Of a stretch of 64,000 bases of DNA, positions 19,207-31,836 are shown in pieces (positions within the stretch are counted from its first letter, which is position 1; every line of letters begins with the position of its first letter). This DNA comes from Bidens hawaiensis (taxonomy: Eukaryota; Streptophyta; Magnoliopsida; Asterales; Asteraceae). The DNA is taken from the NCBI GenBank assembly GCA_021521415.1, contig JAIQDT010000192.1, positions 1,054,001 through 1,118,000 on the forward strand, read 5' to 3'. The notes below the pieces were generated by a model. That model was not told where the DNA came from and did not search any database. It saw only the letters and a list, made by a program, of their open reading frames with translations. The translations under genes were made by a program, and so were the position numbers.

Positions 19207-22200
19207 TGTTAGTGCATGATTTGTTGTCCCCCAGCTGATCAAATAACTTAGGGTTAGTTTAGTCTTTGTGCTACATTGTAATATGACCCATTCACTATGT
19301 ATTTTAAGGAGAATGGAGTCCATTCATTATAGACTAAGCCCATTCATTAATTTATGAGCTCATACGCTGAGAATGTCGCATATAAGGCTCATTCGTTATT
19401 TAAGGTGCCCATTCGCTATGGAATATAGCGAATGGGAAGTCATTCGTTATGGGATCACCTCATTTGTCAGTGTTACATAATAAATGAGGCATAGACCTTT
19501 TTCCAGAAGAGCTCAGTCCTTATTCATCTCTAATGTAAAGTTATGATGCCGAATTCTCTCTAGAACTATATGTCATGTATGAACAGTAACGTAATGTAAC
19601 ACCCCGTAACCGCAGCGGAAACGTAAACGGGATGCAACAGACACATCTGATATCAACAGAATTGTTTATAAAGAAAACACCACTACATTAATTTACACCA
19701 TATTACATTGTTCCGAGTTTAGTTATCGTCTAGGCGATAGCACATAAGTTTTACCAACAGTACATTAACATATTTAATACAAAATAAAGATCATCAAGCT
19801 TCCACAAATAGCACGCATCGTCAAGCATATAGCAATTATTCCAGTTTGGTGGTACCTAAAAAGCATGTAAAGAAAACGGGTCAACTACGAATAGTTGGTG
19901 AGTTTCACTAATTTAAATAAACAGTGACAAATCATTATAATAATCATATATTATCGATGTAATTATGCTGAGCCCACAAGTGAAACCTCTGACTATCACA
20001 CACAACCCCGTGGCATACTCCGCCCACGAACCTGCCCCAAACTGCTATGCCTAACATTACATAGCAAAGTATATATAAAACCCAAAATAGACATGTGCAA
20101 CTGGCTGGGAAACATCAGCAAATCCATGTCGGACCAGTTGGGTTTGTCAGACCAATAGTACTATCCACACTCAACCAGCTTTCAGTTAATCACTCGTGTT
20201 GCGGGGCCTTACAATGTTAGTAACTCAGACAATTACCATCTTAGTATATTTCCGTACGATTTCCGTACAATAAAACATATATAAATACACGCAAATCCAT
20301 GCGTTTAGTATGTACTTAAACATTTTAGTAACAACATGCTTTCCGCCCCGGGAAAATATTTAAAAACAATTCAGGAAAAGGGGCTCGTGAAACTCACCTT
20401 ATCGCAAGTAATTAGGTAACACAATACGCCAGCTACTAGTCCGGATCTGTAATACGATCCCTAAGTTCGTTACTATACAATCACTATTAATATAACTTTA
20501 ACCGTGTTAACCGGTGCGTCTGGGAACCCTGTTAACCCCGTACTGTACTCGTTCCGGGGGTAATGTTAACCCAGAAACACTTCTCCGGACACAGATTGTG
20601 ATATCGTTTAGAATTCACTAGTCAAAATTACTATTAGTCGTTTTTCCCGTTTTGCGTGCCTAGCACGGTTATCCGTTTTTACGTTTCAAAAATGAATTTG
20701 GTCACACCCGACCCGAAAATAGTTGTTGACTGATAATTTAATTATAGTTTTGAATTTAGAGCTCGGTTTAGATGCCCGGTTTGGCCGCGGGACCCGTTTC
20801 CGTCATTAGTGTACCGGAAACTGTTAAATCGGGTAAAAGGTACCCAAATCATCCGAATTATTTTCGGATGATTTATTTTTACTTGCTTAACTCAATTATA
20901 TGAAAATAGTTCATTTTTAGGGTTTTGATACACCAGTCAGCTCGCTTATGCGAATTTACCGGTTTACGCGTTTTAAGCTTTAAAAGTTTGTTTTTGCACC
21001 AATAATTATCCATTTAATCCCGGATCTTGAAATTTTGCACTAATCACTTTTTGACAGCGGGGAATTTTATAAAAATATTTCCAGAATAAATTTTTATATT
21101 TAAAATTTATTTATCTATTTTTAAACACCATTTAAACACTAAATATGTCGTAAATACCAAACGATCTTAGAAAAATCCCAAATTTTTACTGGATGACCCC
21201 TGCCATCCACATAGTCCCCTGTAATTTTCATAGAACCAAAATCTCATTTTACATTTCATTTTCACTAAAACCGAGCTAGAAAACCTTAGAACTCGTTTAA
21301 CCGAAAAGCCTACTTAGACTTCTCCAACTGACCTAAAATTTTGTGTGTGACTTTTACATGTTATAAAAAGCAAATCTGGAATTTTCCAGAATTTTTCATG
21401 ATATTTAACTATTTTTCACCATTTTTAGCCAAAACCGAGCATTAAATTCACCAAATATTCATCCTTTGTCCAAAAATTACCAAAAATTCACAGCTCTCAT
21501 ATTTTCATGTGTAGATCATCTCTGTGAAATTTCGTAGCCTAACTCTAAACGAGCCACAATCTGTCCAAAGCACAAACATCGTACAAAAACCGAACTACCT
21601 TGTGTTTCTAGCTTCAAATCGCAAGGATCTCGCTTTCTAGCCTTTGCTATCAACTAGATACAACACCTACAAGTACAATAACACCACACCAAGCAAGTTA
21701 CACCCACAATCAAGCCATTTCTTTCATGGTTTCGGTTATGACTTAAAAACAAAGATTTAACCATAAAAATTCGTTTTTGGTTCGTTTAACTCCTTTCTTA
21801 GACCAAGATCCCTTGTAGAACATGTATACATCACTTGATCATGCAAGAATCGGTTTTCATCTTTGAAACCTCATTTTCTCGCAAAGAAACTCAAGAAACG
21901 AAGATGAACACGTAAATAACACGACTTTTACCTCGGTTTTCTTGCTAAAACTTTGGAATTTTGGATCTTAAAGTGGAGAGGAGATGAAGATCATGGAGTG
22001 TTTGATGAGAAAAAAAGAAAATAATAAGGGGAATGGGACTTTTGAGTCCAATCGGTGTGAAGGGAAGGTGGGTGGGACCCACCTTTCCATTTTTAACCAC
22101 ATATTTGGATTCTCGAAATCCGGATAATGTTTTGGATAATCTGGTTCAGTTCGTTTTTCGGTTAAATGTTTAATTCGGCTTAAAACGAAGCTAAAACAGT

Positions 22201-22773
22201 CGTTTTTCGGCTTAAAAATGAAATTTATATAAAACCGATTTAAAAACTTAAACCATGACATTTATTAACTTAAAACATCATATTATTAATAATTGTGCAT
22301 CTTTTTCGGCTTGTTCGATCGTCTCTTGCTCGGTTTGGTATTAAAGGTTTCGTTTAATGTACCGACGTACCATTAAATCGAAGATCCTTTTTCTGTGCTT
22401 TAATTCACTTATCCCGAAGCTTTAATACTTCGTAAACATCACTAATTATTATATATTTCGTCGATAATGCAATCCCCGATCGTTCGGGCTTCAATAACCG
22501 TTAATCGGCTAATCGTATTTCCAATACGATTAACCGTATAATCGAGTATAATCCGTAAAGTGAATCTTACATACTCGTATAAACGCATTATAATTCATAT
22601 ATTCATTATTAAATAACACATAAATAGTATATACCGGCTAGGGTGTACCTGAATTTGCCGGAATCGTTACACGTAATCAATAAAGTATTCCTTAACGTAA
22701 TCGTCTTGTATATTGTTGATGTATCCCAATTGTGACTAGATCTTTCTTCATATAACTCTATTAACGTTTCCCA
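19207..22773 (+). mobile_element. Copia solo LTR nested in the element D leader, itself split by a Gypsy solo LTR
   Basis: Starts TGTTAGTGCATGATTTG and carries CATTCGTT/AACGAATG-type units (19303-19455), like the LTR at 16092. After removing the Gypsy LTR (19595-22671) and one CGTAA, the remainder is about 485 bp, the size of the related LTRs (472-477 bp). Candidate target duplication AGAAC (19202-19206) and AGAAT (22774-22778), one mismatch. The right border is less certain than the left. Confidence 0.6.
19595..22671 (-). mobile_element. Gypsy solo LTR, full length (3.08 kb)
   Basis: Begins TGTAACACCCCGTAACC and ends GAATCGTTACA in plus orientation, flanked by perfect CGTAA duplications (19590-19594 and 22672-22676). 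The same sequence flanks the Gypsy internal region at 25786-31836, which is coded on the minus strand, so this LTR is also minus-oriented. A TATA-like TTTATATAAA lies on the minus strand near 22223-22240. No internal region remains, so it arose by LTR-LTR recombination. No coding sequence is supported inside. Confidence 0.9.
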
Positions 22774-23248
22774 AGAATACACAAGTTTCATAACTTTTCA
22801 ACTTATTTCTTACATATCAGAAAATTTCTGTCAATTTTCTACCAAAAGTTCACAATATGTTCTACAACTAGTCTACATTAATCCTACAAAGTTACAGATC
22901 GAAGCAAGTCGATTTTCATTTTAAATAGTTGCACAAATGTTCATCAAGACGTATGTGGCAGATATTTTCTTCCGTATAACTTTTGTCGTATAACTTGTTT
23001 CAACATATAATTTGTTTCTCAACGCATAAGTGACTTATCCGCCAGAGGTTGTAATGTATATCATATCCTCTTTAAGTGTCATATACGCTAAGGGTAACTT
23101 ATACATTACAAGATCGTATAAATTTAGGAGACTGATACGCCATACGTATCCGTCAAGGAGAATTATGCGTTGAATTGTTAATGTTTTCACTATGGACGAT
23201 ATGCATGCATTTGTTTCTCAACCATAAAGCCTTTTACAAAACCTTAAT
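22774..23248 (+). promoter_or_regulatory. Pre-gag leader of element D (left copy)
   Basis: Non-coding. From about 22970 to 23165 it holds repeated CGTATAACTT, ACGCATAAGT, GACTTATCC and TACGC-type motifs, the same flavour as those in the D LTR U3. The layout parallels the GCGAAGTT array of E1, although the motif differs. Confidence 0.45.
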
Positions 23249-24900
23249 TTGGAGAATGAAATGGAAACATCAAACAAACATCCAAAGCTTCTTCAGACGG
23301 AGGATTATCCTTCTTGGGCCGATAAATTTGAGATATATGTTCAAGACGTTAATTATGATACATGGATTGTTGTTGAAGAAGAATGTATCATTCCAAAGAA
23401 AGAGAATGGAACCAACTACCGATTATCATATAATGCTGAGTAAGATAAATCTACATTCTTGAGAGAAATGAATATGTTGAACTTGTTTCAACAAGATATA
23501 AAAGCTGAGATCTTCCGATTACTATAACACAATGGTTCTTGTTATTTCATTTGGCAAGCTTTACTTAACAAAGACCGTGGTAATCCTGAAATGAGAAAGA
23601 GCAAGATGGATCTTTTGAAAAAGTAGTTTGACATTTTTACCATGCTAAAGAGTCAGTCATTTGCACAATTAATATAAAGGTATTGACATTTAGTAAAAGA
23701 AATGAAGAGGCTAGAAGTTGAAAAGCCTGATTATGAATACATTGACAAGCTAGCTGATGCACTGCCTAAGAAATTGGGAACTTTTATCATGATACAACAA
23801 TCTAACCATGTTGCCTATGCTAGGCTAAACTTGGCTAGATTCATTGAAAAGCTGGAAGCTCAAGAACTTGAGTTGAAAAAGAATTAAAAAATGAAGATTT
23901 CAACTACCACTCTAGACACTGGTCTCTACTACAAGAACTCACCATAGTTGCCTACTCAAAATCCTAAAGTTCAAACTATATTTTGTGATGATTCTATAGG
24001 AGTTGTTTACGTGGGTAGTCGAAGTCCAATAACAACTACTAAATTTGGAAATAGTTATTCAAGCACCATGTCTTCTGACCAACAATCCAACTCCCAGATC
24101 CAAAAACCTGATGTTCTGCAATGCAATATTGTTGTTAACATCAAGAATGCAAATGGTTTGACTGGTGATAATGTGAAGGAGCGCATGACATTTCTAGGAT
24201 TGGTTTTGGAAATCATATAAGTGTCTTATAGCTGGGAAAATTGGAAACTTCAACATGATAGAAGAATATTATGACCAAAATTGATCCTGAGAAGATGGAG
24301 TTGCTTGCTATTAGATGGTGTATGGAAAGTGTTGTTAGAAGGGTACAAAGTTTAAATAGATAACCGGGAGAAATTGTCTGGATGGAACTCCTACAAAGTT
24401 GGGCTTTGAAAATTCTAAAGTGAGGTGCTTTAGATGTAAGGAGAATGGGCATTTCAAACGAGAGTGTACAAGCAAGAAGGTGGGAGATAATGGTGCAAAT
24501 CCTTTTAGAAGAGATTACAATAGGCAAGCAATTTATCATCAAAACTCACCAAACCAAGATGATCCATTCAACACTAGCAAGAAACCATATGAGGCATTAA
24601 CTTCACAAACAAAAGCTTGTCATGCTGCACAAGTAGATGAAGGATTTAACTGAAATAATCATATTTACCAAGAAAATGTTGTTGAGCTGGTTCTAAGAAA
24701 GCTGATAAGGATGAGGTTGTTGAGAAATTTAGGGTTTGTGTTGTTGAGACTGTGTTTATGGAATTTGAAATTATAGACAAAAATGCTGAAGAAAGGGCGG
24801 TTGAGAAGCTTGTGGAAGCTGAGAATCCCAGCTTCATCAAAGCTTCTGGATCATTGAGGATTTTGTTGATGAAGATTCTGATGAATCAGAAGAGGAGTTT
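23249..24900 (+). pseudogene. gag: Copia gag of element D, left copy, broken and truncated
   Basis: The first ATG usable is in ENEMETSNKHPKLLQTEDYPSWADKFEIYVQDV (23249), a Copia gag N-terminus with the aromatic W-x-x-K/R capsid start. Stops interrupt at 23441 and beyond. YIDKLADALPKKLGTFIMI (23702-23887) matches the mid-capsid region. A canonical CCHC knuckle CFRCKENGHFKREC lies at 24426-24467, followed by a Glu/Val-rich coiled segment. It is cut at 24900 by Gypsy LTR sequence. The right copy (36115 onward) continues past this point, showing what is missing. Confidence 0.8.
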
Positions 24901-25785
24901 AACTCCTTTCTTGGACCAAGATCCCTTGTATAACCCGTATACATCACTTGATCATGCAAGAATCAGTTTTCATCTTTGAAACCTCATTTTCTCGCAAAGA
25001 AACTAAAGAAATGAAGATGAACACGTAAATAACACGACTTTTACCTCGGTTTTCTTGCTAAAACTTTGGAATTTTGGATCTTAAAGTGGAGAGGAGATGA
25101 AGATCATGGAGTGTTTGATGAGAAAAAAAGAAAATAATAAGGGGAATGGGACTTTTGAGTCCGATTGGTGTGAAGGGAAGGTGGGGTGGGACCCACCTTT
25201 CCATTTTTAACCACATATTTGGATTCTCGAAATCTGGATAATGTTTTGGATAATCTGGTTCAGTTCGTTTTGCGGTTAAATGTTTAATTCGGCTTAAAAC
25301 GAAGCTAAAACAGTCGTTTTTCGGCTTAAAAATGAAATTTATATAAAACCGATTTAAAAACTTAAACCATGACATTTATTAACTTAAAACATCATATTAT
25401 TAATAATTGTGCATCTTTTTCGGCTTGATCGATCGTCTCTTGCTCGGTTTGGTATTAAAAGTTTCGTTTAATGTACCGACGTACCATTAAATTGAAGATC
25501 CTTTTTCTGTGCTTTAATTAACTTATCCCGAAGCTTTAATACTTTGTAAACATCACTAATTATTATATATTTCGTCTATAATGCAATCCCCGATCGTTCG
25601 GGCTTCAATAACCGTTAATCGGCTAATCGTATTTCCAATACGATTAACCGTATAATCGAATATAATCCGTAAAGTGAATCTTACATACTCGTATAAACGC
25701 ATTATAATTCATATATTCATTATTAAATAACACATAAATAGTATATACCGGCTAGGATATACCTGAATTTGCCGGAATCGTTACA
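24897..25785 (-). repeat. Truncated 3' LTR of the Gypsy element
   Basis: Matches 21784-22671 of the solo LTR nearly base for base and ends GAATCGTTACA next to the polypurine tract. On the minus strand this is the beginning (U3) of the 3' LTR; the rest is missing. Confidence 0.9.
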
Positions 25786-25802
25786 TTCTCCCCCCGTAAA
25801 AG
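25786..25802 (-). other. Gypsy polypurine tract
   Basis: On the minus strand the text reads CTTTTACGGGGGGAGAA and abuts the TGTAAC start of the LTR. This is the classic plant Gypsy PPT, following the AAATTTCG...GACGAAATTTC stretch typical of such 3' ends. Confidence 0.85.
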
Positions 25803-25821
25803 AAATTTCGTCCTCGAAATT

Positions 25822-26124
25822 TTACGCGTCGACTACTTCCTTTTGAGGAAATAGATAGGGGTATTTCTCCCGGAATTCGTCCTTTCGTTCCCATGTATAT
25901 TCTAGGCCTCGTTGCGAATTCCATCTAACTTTGACCAACGAAATCTTATTGTGTCTAAGTTGCTTGATTTTCCCGTCTACTATTTCTATGAGTTCCTCTA
26001 CGAAATCGAGCTTATCACTTATTTGGACACCCTCTAAAGGTAACACCGATGTCTCATCCGCCAGTCATCTTTTCAAGTTCGATACGTGAGACACGTTGTG
26101 AACTGCACTCAGCTCATCGGGTAG
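25822..26124 (-). CDS. pol: Gypsy pol C-terminus, chromodomain-like
   Basis: Minus frame from 26046: LPLEGVQISDKLDFVEELIEIVDGKIKQLRHNKISLVKVRWNSQRGLEYTWERKDEFREKYPYLF. The VRWN...E.TWE.ED..R.KYP pattern is the chromodomain-like end of Tekay/Del-type integrases, thought to steer integration to heterochromatin. It is linked to the integrase upstream through a short segment with two in-frame stops (near 26125 and 26060). Confidence 0.8.
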
Positions 26125-27585
26125 TTATAATCGGTATGCTACGGGACCGATTTTTGCAATAATATTGAATGGTCCAATATATCTCGGGGCTAACTTCCCC
26201 GCCTTTCCAAATCTGACTACGCCCTTCCAAGGTGATACCTTCAAATACACTTTATCACCTTTCTCAAACGACAACGGTTTTCTACGGGTATCGGCATAAC
26301 TCTTCTGCCGATCCCGCGCGGCCTTCAGATTGTTCCTAATTTCAAGGATTTTGCTGGTCGTTTCCTGGACCAGGTCTGATCTAATAACCTGAGTGTCGCC
26401 CACTTCAGTCCAGCAGAGTGGTGATCGGCACTTCCGACCATACAATGCTTCGTAAGGCGCTGCCTTTATACTGCTATGGTAACTGTTATTATAGGAAAAT
26501 TCAACGAGTGGGAGATGTTGATCCCAATTTCCCTTAAAATCCAGTACACATGCACGAAGCAAATCCTCCAGAGTTTGGATGGTCATCTCCGACTGACCAT
26601 CGGTCTGAGAGTGGTAAGTTGTGCTTAGATCAATACGCGTTCCCAGAGCTTCTTGCACAGCTTGCCAAAGATTGGAGGTGAAATGGCTATCCCGATCGGA
26701 GATGATTGAGATGGGTATCCCATGACGAGACACAATTTCATTTATATAAATCTGCGCAAGTCTCTCAGTGTTATAATTATTTCTAATCGGAATAAAATGT
26801 GCTGATTTGGTTAATCGATCCACGATTACCCAAATTGCATCATGTCCTCGGGACGTTTTAGGAAGATGTGTCACAAAATCCATCGTGATTTGCTCCCACT
26901 TCCATTCGGGAATTTCTGGTTGTTGTAACATCCCTGAGGGTTTCTGGTGCTCCGCCTTAACCCTCGCACATGTCGTACACTTACCGACATACGATGCTAT
27001 ATCCTTTTTCATAACCCGCCACCAGTAGAACTCCTTCACATCCTTGTACATCTTATCTGATCCTGGATGTATGGAATTTTTCGATCTATGCACTTCGTCC
27101 ATGATTAAATCACGAAGGTCATGGGGGGTCGGGATCCAAATCCGATTTTTGAAATAGAGAATTTCGTCCACGCGCTGTTCGAAATTCTTCTCATTGCCGT
27201 AAAGTCCCTCCTTTTCCAATTGTTCCTCTTTCAACGCCTCGCGTTGAGTGACTCGAATGAGGTCCGAAAGGTTCGACTGGACTATCATCCCCAGTGCTCG
27301 CACTCGCAATGGCTTAACCCGATCTTTCCTACTCAAGGCATCGGCTACGACGTTAGCCTTGCCGGGGTGATAACGGATGTCACAGTCATAATCGCTTAAC
27401 AACTCGACCCATCTTCGTTGCCTCATATTCAGTTCTTTCTGATCGAATATGTGCTGCAAACTTTTATGATCGGTGAAGATGGTGCACTTCGTACCGTAGA
27501 GATAATGTCTCCAGATTTTAAGTGCGAAGATAACCGCTCCCAATTCTAAGTCGTGAGTAGTGTAATTTTTCTCGTGTACTTTCAA
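26125..27585 (-). CDS. pol: Gypsy pol, RNase H and integrase
   Basis: 486 codons. RNase [33 protein letters not shown], and [12 protein letters not shown]. Integrase zinc region: [18 protein letters not shown]...[11 protein letters not shown] (HHCC). Catalytic core: [32 protein letters not shown] (first Asp), [15 protein letters not shown] (second Asp), [14 protein letters not shown] (Glu). [16 protein letters not shown] closes the core. RNase H degrades RNA in the hybrid and integrase joins cDNA to chromosomal DNA. A one-base frameshift separates it from RT (27585-27605). Confidence 0.93.
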   Translation of the reverse strand: MKVHEKNYTTHDLELGAVIFALKIWRHYLYGTKCTIFTDHKSLQHIFDQKELNMRQRRWVELLSDYDCDIRYHPGKANVVADALSRKDRVKPLRVRALGMIVQSNLSDLIRVTQREALKEEQLEKEGLYGNEKNFEQRVDEILYFKNRIWIPTPHDLRDLIMDEVHRSKNSIHPGSDKMYKDVKEFYWWRVMKKDIASYVGKCTTCARVKAEHQKPSGMLQQPEIPEWKWEQITMDFVTHLPKTSRGHDAIWVIVDRLTKSAHFIPIRNNYNTERLAQIYINEIVSRHGIPISIISDRDSHFTSNLWQAVQEALGTRIDLSTTYHSQTDGQSEMTIQTLEDLLRACVLDFKGNWDQHLPLVEFSYNNSYHSSIKAAPYEALYGRKCRSPLCWTEVGDTQVIRSDLVQETTSKILEIRNNLKAARDRQKSYADTRRKPLSFEKGDKVYLKVSPWKGVVRFGKAGKLAPRYIGPFNIIAKIGPVAYRL

Positions 27586-27602
27586 CTGTCGGGACGCATA
27601 GG

Positions 27603-29840
27603 CTATAACCTATTATTCTGCATCAACACGCATCCTAACCCTCTATGCGATGCGTCACAATACGCGACAAAACCATCGTCTCCATCGGGGAGACTTAAAA
27701 TCGGCGCTTGGCACAATTTTTGCTTTAACGTTTGAAACGTCGTCTCCTGCTCATCTCCCCATTCATACTTTTGATCCTTTTGAGTCAGGAGAGTTAAAGG
27801 TTGGGCGATGCTGGAAAAGTTCTCTATAAATCGACGATAATAACCAGCTAAGCCTAAGAATTGGCGGATTTCCTTTGGCGTTTTAGGCGCTTGCCAATTC
27901 TTAATTGCTTCAATCTTACTCGGATCAACGTGTATTCCTTGATGGTTTACAATGTGACCGAGGAATTGCACTTCTTGTAACCAGAAGTTACACTTGGAGA
28001 ATTTTGCATACAACTTCTCCTGATTCAGAAGCTCTAAAATTATTCTTAAGTGTTGCTCGTGTTCTTCTTTACTTTTTGAGTAAATCAGAATATCGTCAAT
28101 AAACACGATGACGAATTTGTCGAGATAGGGTTTACAGACTCGATTCATGAGGTCCATGAACACTGCCGGCGCATTTGTTAGCCCGAAAGGCATAACTAAG
28201 AACTCGTAATGGCCGTAGCGAGTCCGGAATGCGGTTTTTGGGATATCTTCTTCCTGAATTCTAACCTGATGGTATCCCGATCTAAGATCGATTATTGAGA
28301 AGTAGCTCACACCTTGCAGCTGGTCAAACAGGTCATCAATTCGGGGAAGAGGGTACCTATTTTTGATTGTTAACTTGTTCAGCTCCCTGTAATCAATGCA
28401 CATTCTAAGGCTCCCGTCCTTCTTTTTCACGAATAGTACAGGTGCACCCCACGGGGAATGACTAGGACGTATAAATCTTTTATCCATCAATTCTTGCAAC
28501 TGATTGGATAATTCTTGAATCTCGGACGGTGCAAGTCGGTAAGGTGCTTTAGCAACAGGGCCAGCTTGAGGTATTAAATCGATTCTGAATTCGACCTGTC
28601 GGGTTGGCGGTAATCCAGAAAGTTCTTCTGGGAAAACTTGTGGAAATTCGCGTACCACCGGGATATCATCCAACCGCTTCTCCTCAGAATCGGTGGCCGT
28701 CAAGCTCGCTAGATACGCCACGCATCCCTGGTGTATATATTTTAACACCTTAAGGTGGGATATAAATGGTATCATTGTGCCTGACTTCTCTCCTTGCACT
28801 AACACCTCTTTGTCATCCGACACCCGGATCTTGACGATTTTCTTTTCACAGTTTGTTTCCACTTTGTTACGTGCTAACCAATCCATTCCCACTATCACGT
28901 CAAAACAACCTAATTCTACCGGTAATAAGTCAATCATGAAGGATTGATCGTTCAGAATAAAATGGCAGTTCCGAACTATCTGATTAACTATCATGGTTTT
29001 ACCGTTAGCGACTTCTACAGTATAAGGTTCTGTGGGTTCACTAATCGGAAGGTTTGCTATCGATAGGAACTTAACGGAGACAAAACTTCTATCGGCACCC
29101 GTATCAAATAATACAGAAGCGTAATGATCAGAGACGATGAATGTACCTGTCACTAAGCTGGGGTCCTGGCATGCTTTGTTCGCCCCCATCACAAAAGCTC
29201 GGCCTCTCGCTGGATTGGACGACGATGCCTGACCCACTGTTTGTCTCCCATTTCCTCCCTGGTTCAGTTTCGGGCAGTCTCTTTTGAAGTGATCTGTGCT
29301 GCCGCATTCAAAGCAAGCACGGCTGGTGGTCATCATTTGGTTTCCTTGTGGGTATTGTTGTCGGGCTGGTTGGGTTCTAAATAGCTGCGCATGGATAGGT
29401 TGCAGTTGTCGGTTCAGATTGTTCAGGTTCCTCCTACAACTCGGCGCGTAGTACCCATTCCTGCCACACCGGTGGCACACTACCTCCTTGCACACGCCAC
29501 CATGCTGGTAACCGCATATCCCACACTTAGGGAACGTCCCTTTCTGCGATTCCTGCCTTCCGCCTGAACTAGTCATGGCGTAGTTCTGGGCAGCGGGCCT
29601 AGCACGTTTATTTTGCTGCTTCTCCTGGATCCTATTATCATACGTACCTCGCTTTCCCCCAGCAGACTCTCCTGCCACCTTCAGTGACCCACTCCTCACA
29701 AAATCGTATGTGACGATACCAGCTTGCGTCACCGCACCCTCAAACGTCTTGTGTCCCCCAGAGTTGACTATACTCCTTACTATTGGAGTTAGTCCCCATA
29801 TATAACGCTCAACCCTCTTTGACTCTGGGTTGCCAACCAT
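27603..29840 (-). CDS. pol: Gypsy gag C-terminus, protease and reverse transcriptase
   Basis: 745 codons. Gag tail with three Cys-rich sites: [26 protein letters not shown] (His replaced by Tyr), [14 protein letters not shown] (canonical CCHC). Protease [13 protein letters not shown] near residue 245. RT from about residue 440: [63 protein letters not shown] (active-site DD near residue 580), FLGHIV. It ends in the start of RNase H ([20 protein letters not shown]) at a frameshift. Gag and pol were probably one continuous frame in the intact element. Confidence 0.93.
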   Translation of the reverse strand: MVGNPESKRVERYIWGLTPIVRSIVNSGGHKTFEGAVTQAGIVTYDFVRSGSLKVAGESAGGKRGTYDNRIQEKQQNKRARPAAQNYAMTSSGGRQESQKGTFPKCGICGYQHGGVCKEVVCHRCGRNGYYAPSCRRNLNNLNRQLQPIHAQLFRTQPARQQYPQGNQMMTTSRACFECGSTDHFKRDCPKLNQGGNGRQTVGQASSSNPARGRAFVMGANKACQDPSLVTGTFIVSDHYASVLFDTGADRSFVSVKFLSIANLPISEPTEPYTVEVANGKTMIVNQIVRNCHFILNDQSFMIDLLPVELGCFDVIVGMDWLARNKVETNCEKKIVKIRVSDDKEVLVQGEKSGTMIPFISHLKVLKYIHQGCVAYLASLTATDSEEKRLDDIPVVREFPQVFPEELSGLPPTRQVEFRIDLIPQAGPVAKAPYRLAPSEIQELSNQLQELMDKRFIRPSHSPWGAPVLFVKKKDGSLRMCIDYRELNKLTIKNRYPLPRIDDLFDQLQGVSYFSIIDLRSGYHQVRIQEEDIPKTAFRTRYGHYEFLVMPFGLTNAPAVFMDLMNRVCKPYLDKFVIVFIDDILIYSKSKEEHEQHLRIILELLNQEKLYAKFSKCNFWLQEVQFLGHIVNHQGIHVDPSKIEAIKNWQAPKTPKEIRQFLGLAGYYRRFIENFSSIAQPLTLLTQKDQKYEWGDEQETTFQTLKQKLCQAPILSLPDGDDGFVAYCDASHRGLGCVLMQNNRL

Positions 29841-30526
29841 GGCACCAATCGTGACAACTCATTAAATCGGTTCGTATAACCCAAGTGGTCTGCCCCCTGC
29901 ATCTCCAGGTTCCACAATTCGTTTTCTAATTTCTGCAGTTCGTTTTTCGGTCAGAAATGTTCTAGTACAAGGGCCTTGAGCTCTGCCCAGGTCATGCGGT
30001 TTGTCGCTGGCTTACCGCGAGTTTGCACTATTGTGTTCCACCATTTCAAGGCATGGTCCGTGAACGTGCAGGTAGCATACTTAACAACGTAATCCTTAGG
30101 GCCGTTGCTGATGTTCACAACGGCCTCTAATTTCTCAATCCACTTAACCAACCCATTTGGTCCCTCGGACCCGCTAAATTCTAGGGGCTTGCACAACATA
30201 AAATCTTTGATTGAACACCCCTTTGCTGCACGAGTCGGCTTAGTGCGGTTCGTTTCTACACTAGGTATAGGACCATTACTGTCTGTAACGACCACCCTAG
30301 GCGGTGCGTCATTACTCAGAATCGTGTTATCGTTTTGTGGAGGATTAACATTTTGTTCCCCATCATTATTGGTGTTCGTTTGATTGCTCGCAGGGCCTGG
30401 ATTTGTCGTATTATTAATACTGGCAGCGATGCGCGATACTATATCCGGTATCGCCACCTCTAACTGCCGAGCAATCAGACGACTCACATCCCCTTCTGAC
30501 ATTTGAGCTGACTGTTTTGGTGCCAT
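29841..30526 (-). pseudogene. gag: Gypsy gag, N-terminal part with stop and frameshift
   Basis: I choose the ATG at 30526 (MAPKQSAQMSEGDVSRLIARQLEVAIPDIVSRI). The longer upstream reading is the untranslated leader. A Ty3-type gag region follows: CKPLEFSGSEGPNGLVKWIEKLEAVV, YATCTFTDHALKWWNTIVQTRG, MTWAELKALVLEHF. A TGA at 29951-29953 then interrupts PKNELQKLENELWNLEMQGADH, and a one-base shift near 29860 moves the text into the frame of the next ORF. Gag builds the particle. Confidence 0.9.
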
Positions 30527-30897
30527 TCTACACAACATTAAGAAAATACATATAATTAATACAATTTCCAGTCTCAATACACAACACATATTCCATTCAT
30601 TAATAAACATTAGTACATATTACATAAGCATCAGTACACATTTCATAAACATCAGCCCATAGATCAAGTTTTCATACATCGGTCCTACATCGGCATCATT
30701 TCGACATAACCCGCTATGGATCAGTGCTTGAATGATACACCAAAAGTATCTACATTGATATTCCCAAAAAAGAGACCCCCTATGGGCTAGTGGCTGTACT
30801 ATAACTACCCAAGATTCAATCTATGTTAGCATCGCCACTAACTGCTTACACAGAGTATCAAAAAGCGGACCCTGACTACTACCATCCTAACATGACT
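30527..30897 (-). other. Gypsy 5' untranslated leader, gag-proximal part
   Basis: About 370 bases between the gag ATG and the leader ORF. AT-rich; I see no coding sequence or clear signal in it. Confidence 0.6.
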
Positions 30898-31510
30898 AAA
30901 CATGGTGGTATACCAACCACACCAACACTGCCACCATCACCACCAACACCGCCATCAATCCCCGAATCCGCGCCTCCATCCAGTCAATCATCCACTAGGA
31001 GTATGCGCCCTCCCTCCTCAGCTGGCCAATCGCGTACTGGCTGTCCAGTACGCAGTCCGCCAAGTGATTCCTCCACTGGATACCCACCGTCAAGGCGATG
31101 GTGTGCTCAACCACCTGCTCGTGGAGCACTCGGAGCCATGCAGCCTCGGAGGAGGGACGCTCATCCCTCTCCAGCCTAGGGGTACCCCACACGGGTGGAG
31201 GCATAGGCTCAGGCTGGAGGCGGGAGGACTCGCCCCTGTGGTAAGTGGGTCTGGGTGGGGTAGAGGTAGGTGGGACATATGGGACACTGATCCTCGCCGT
31301 GAGGTGGGGACCAGGTCTGGGAGGGGTAGGGGTAACCTGTGGTGCGGGTGGGGTGGGGGATCTGGCAACCCTAGTAGGGGAGGACAAGCTAGCACTCCTA
31401 CGGCTAGTCTCACTAGGCTCAGTGCTAGATGCTAAGCGTAAGCTCCTAGAGTTCCCGGAACTGGCCTCCTCCGGGTCCTCTTCCACTGACAGGCTTCGTA
31501 TTCTCGACAT
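30898..31510 (-). CDS. Leader ORF upstream of Gypsy gag (Pro/Ser-rich, unknown function)
   Basis: The minus-strand ATG at 31510 opens MSRIRSLSVEEDPEEASSGNSRSLRL and runs 171 codons to a TAG at 30995. The middle is rich in Pro, Thr and Arg; the C-terminal third is predicted to be more ordered (AAWLRVLHEQVVEHTIALTVGIQWRNHLADCVLDSQYAIGQLRREG). After the TAG the same frame stays open to 30898 with a hydrophobic end (GLMAVLVVMVAVLVW), encoded by GTGTTG-rich low-complexity DNA. It lies on the gag strand between PBS and gag, in a GC-rich island unlike the flanking AT-rich DNA. The opposite strand is also open, as expected from GC richness. I recognise no family with certainty. Confidence 0.45.
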
Positions 31511-31821
31511 CCTTACCTATACACATGTTAGCAAACATATAGTTTCTTTCATAATGTAAATCATGATTAATATACACGTACTTATACAACTTTGTCACAT
31601 AAAAATATTATCATATACTTACACATATGTTGCCAATTTTACCTATTAATGTTCCCCGTGACTTCCCCCGAATTCCCTCGTGCGGACAAGTCTGTTATTA
31701 TGTTCCAGACCATAATAACTCACTTGTTCATCCAAGTTCATCCAGATCTCGTCACTATAAATTATTAGTTGATATTCAGATCCTATAATACTTGAGCTAC
31801 TGGTTATATTTTAGTTGATAT
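31511..31821 (-). other. Gypsy 5' leader between PBS and leader ORF
   Basis: About 310 AT-rich bases with no ORF. It would be the start of the internal transcript region. I see nothing else in it. Confidence 0.55.
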
Positions 31822-31831
31822 TCTGATACCA
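31822..31831 (-). other. Gypsy primer-binding site
   Basis: On the minus strand TGGTATCAGA, matching the initiator tRNA-Met PBS, six bases after the LTR terminus (...GTTCCA). It confirms the minus orientation. Confidence 0.8.
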
Positions 31832-31836
31832 AGTTC

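Larger units (their letters stand above)
17976..24900 (+). repeat. Segmental duplication, left copy
   Basis: This block recurs at 32760-37766 with about 99 percent identity by eye, including the nested Gypsy LTR with the same CGTAA target duplications. The nested insertions therefore predate the duplication. The right copy lacks about 1.9 kb inside the Gypsy LTR. The right border of this copy (24897-24900, GTTT) is a 4-base microhomology with the Gypsy LTR sequence that follows. Confidence 0.85.

Noticed and set aside
21968..22261. 97-aa minus-strand ORF seen in three Gypsy LTR copies (also 25058-25375 and 34834-35127)
   Set aside because: It recurs only because the LTR is repeated; the frame spans the likely TATA region and one copy is shifted in its second half. 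No domain recognised.
30823..31435. Plus-strand ORFs opposite the Gypsy leader ORF
   Set aside because: GC-rich DNA with few stops on either strand; the minus strand agrees with gag orientation and is preferred.
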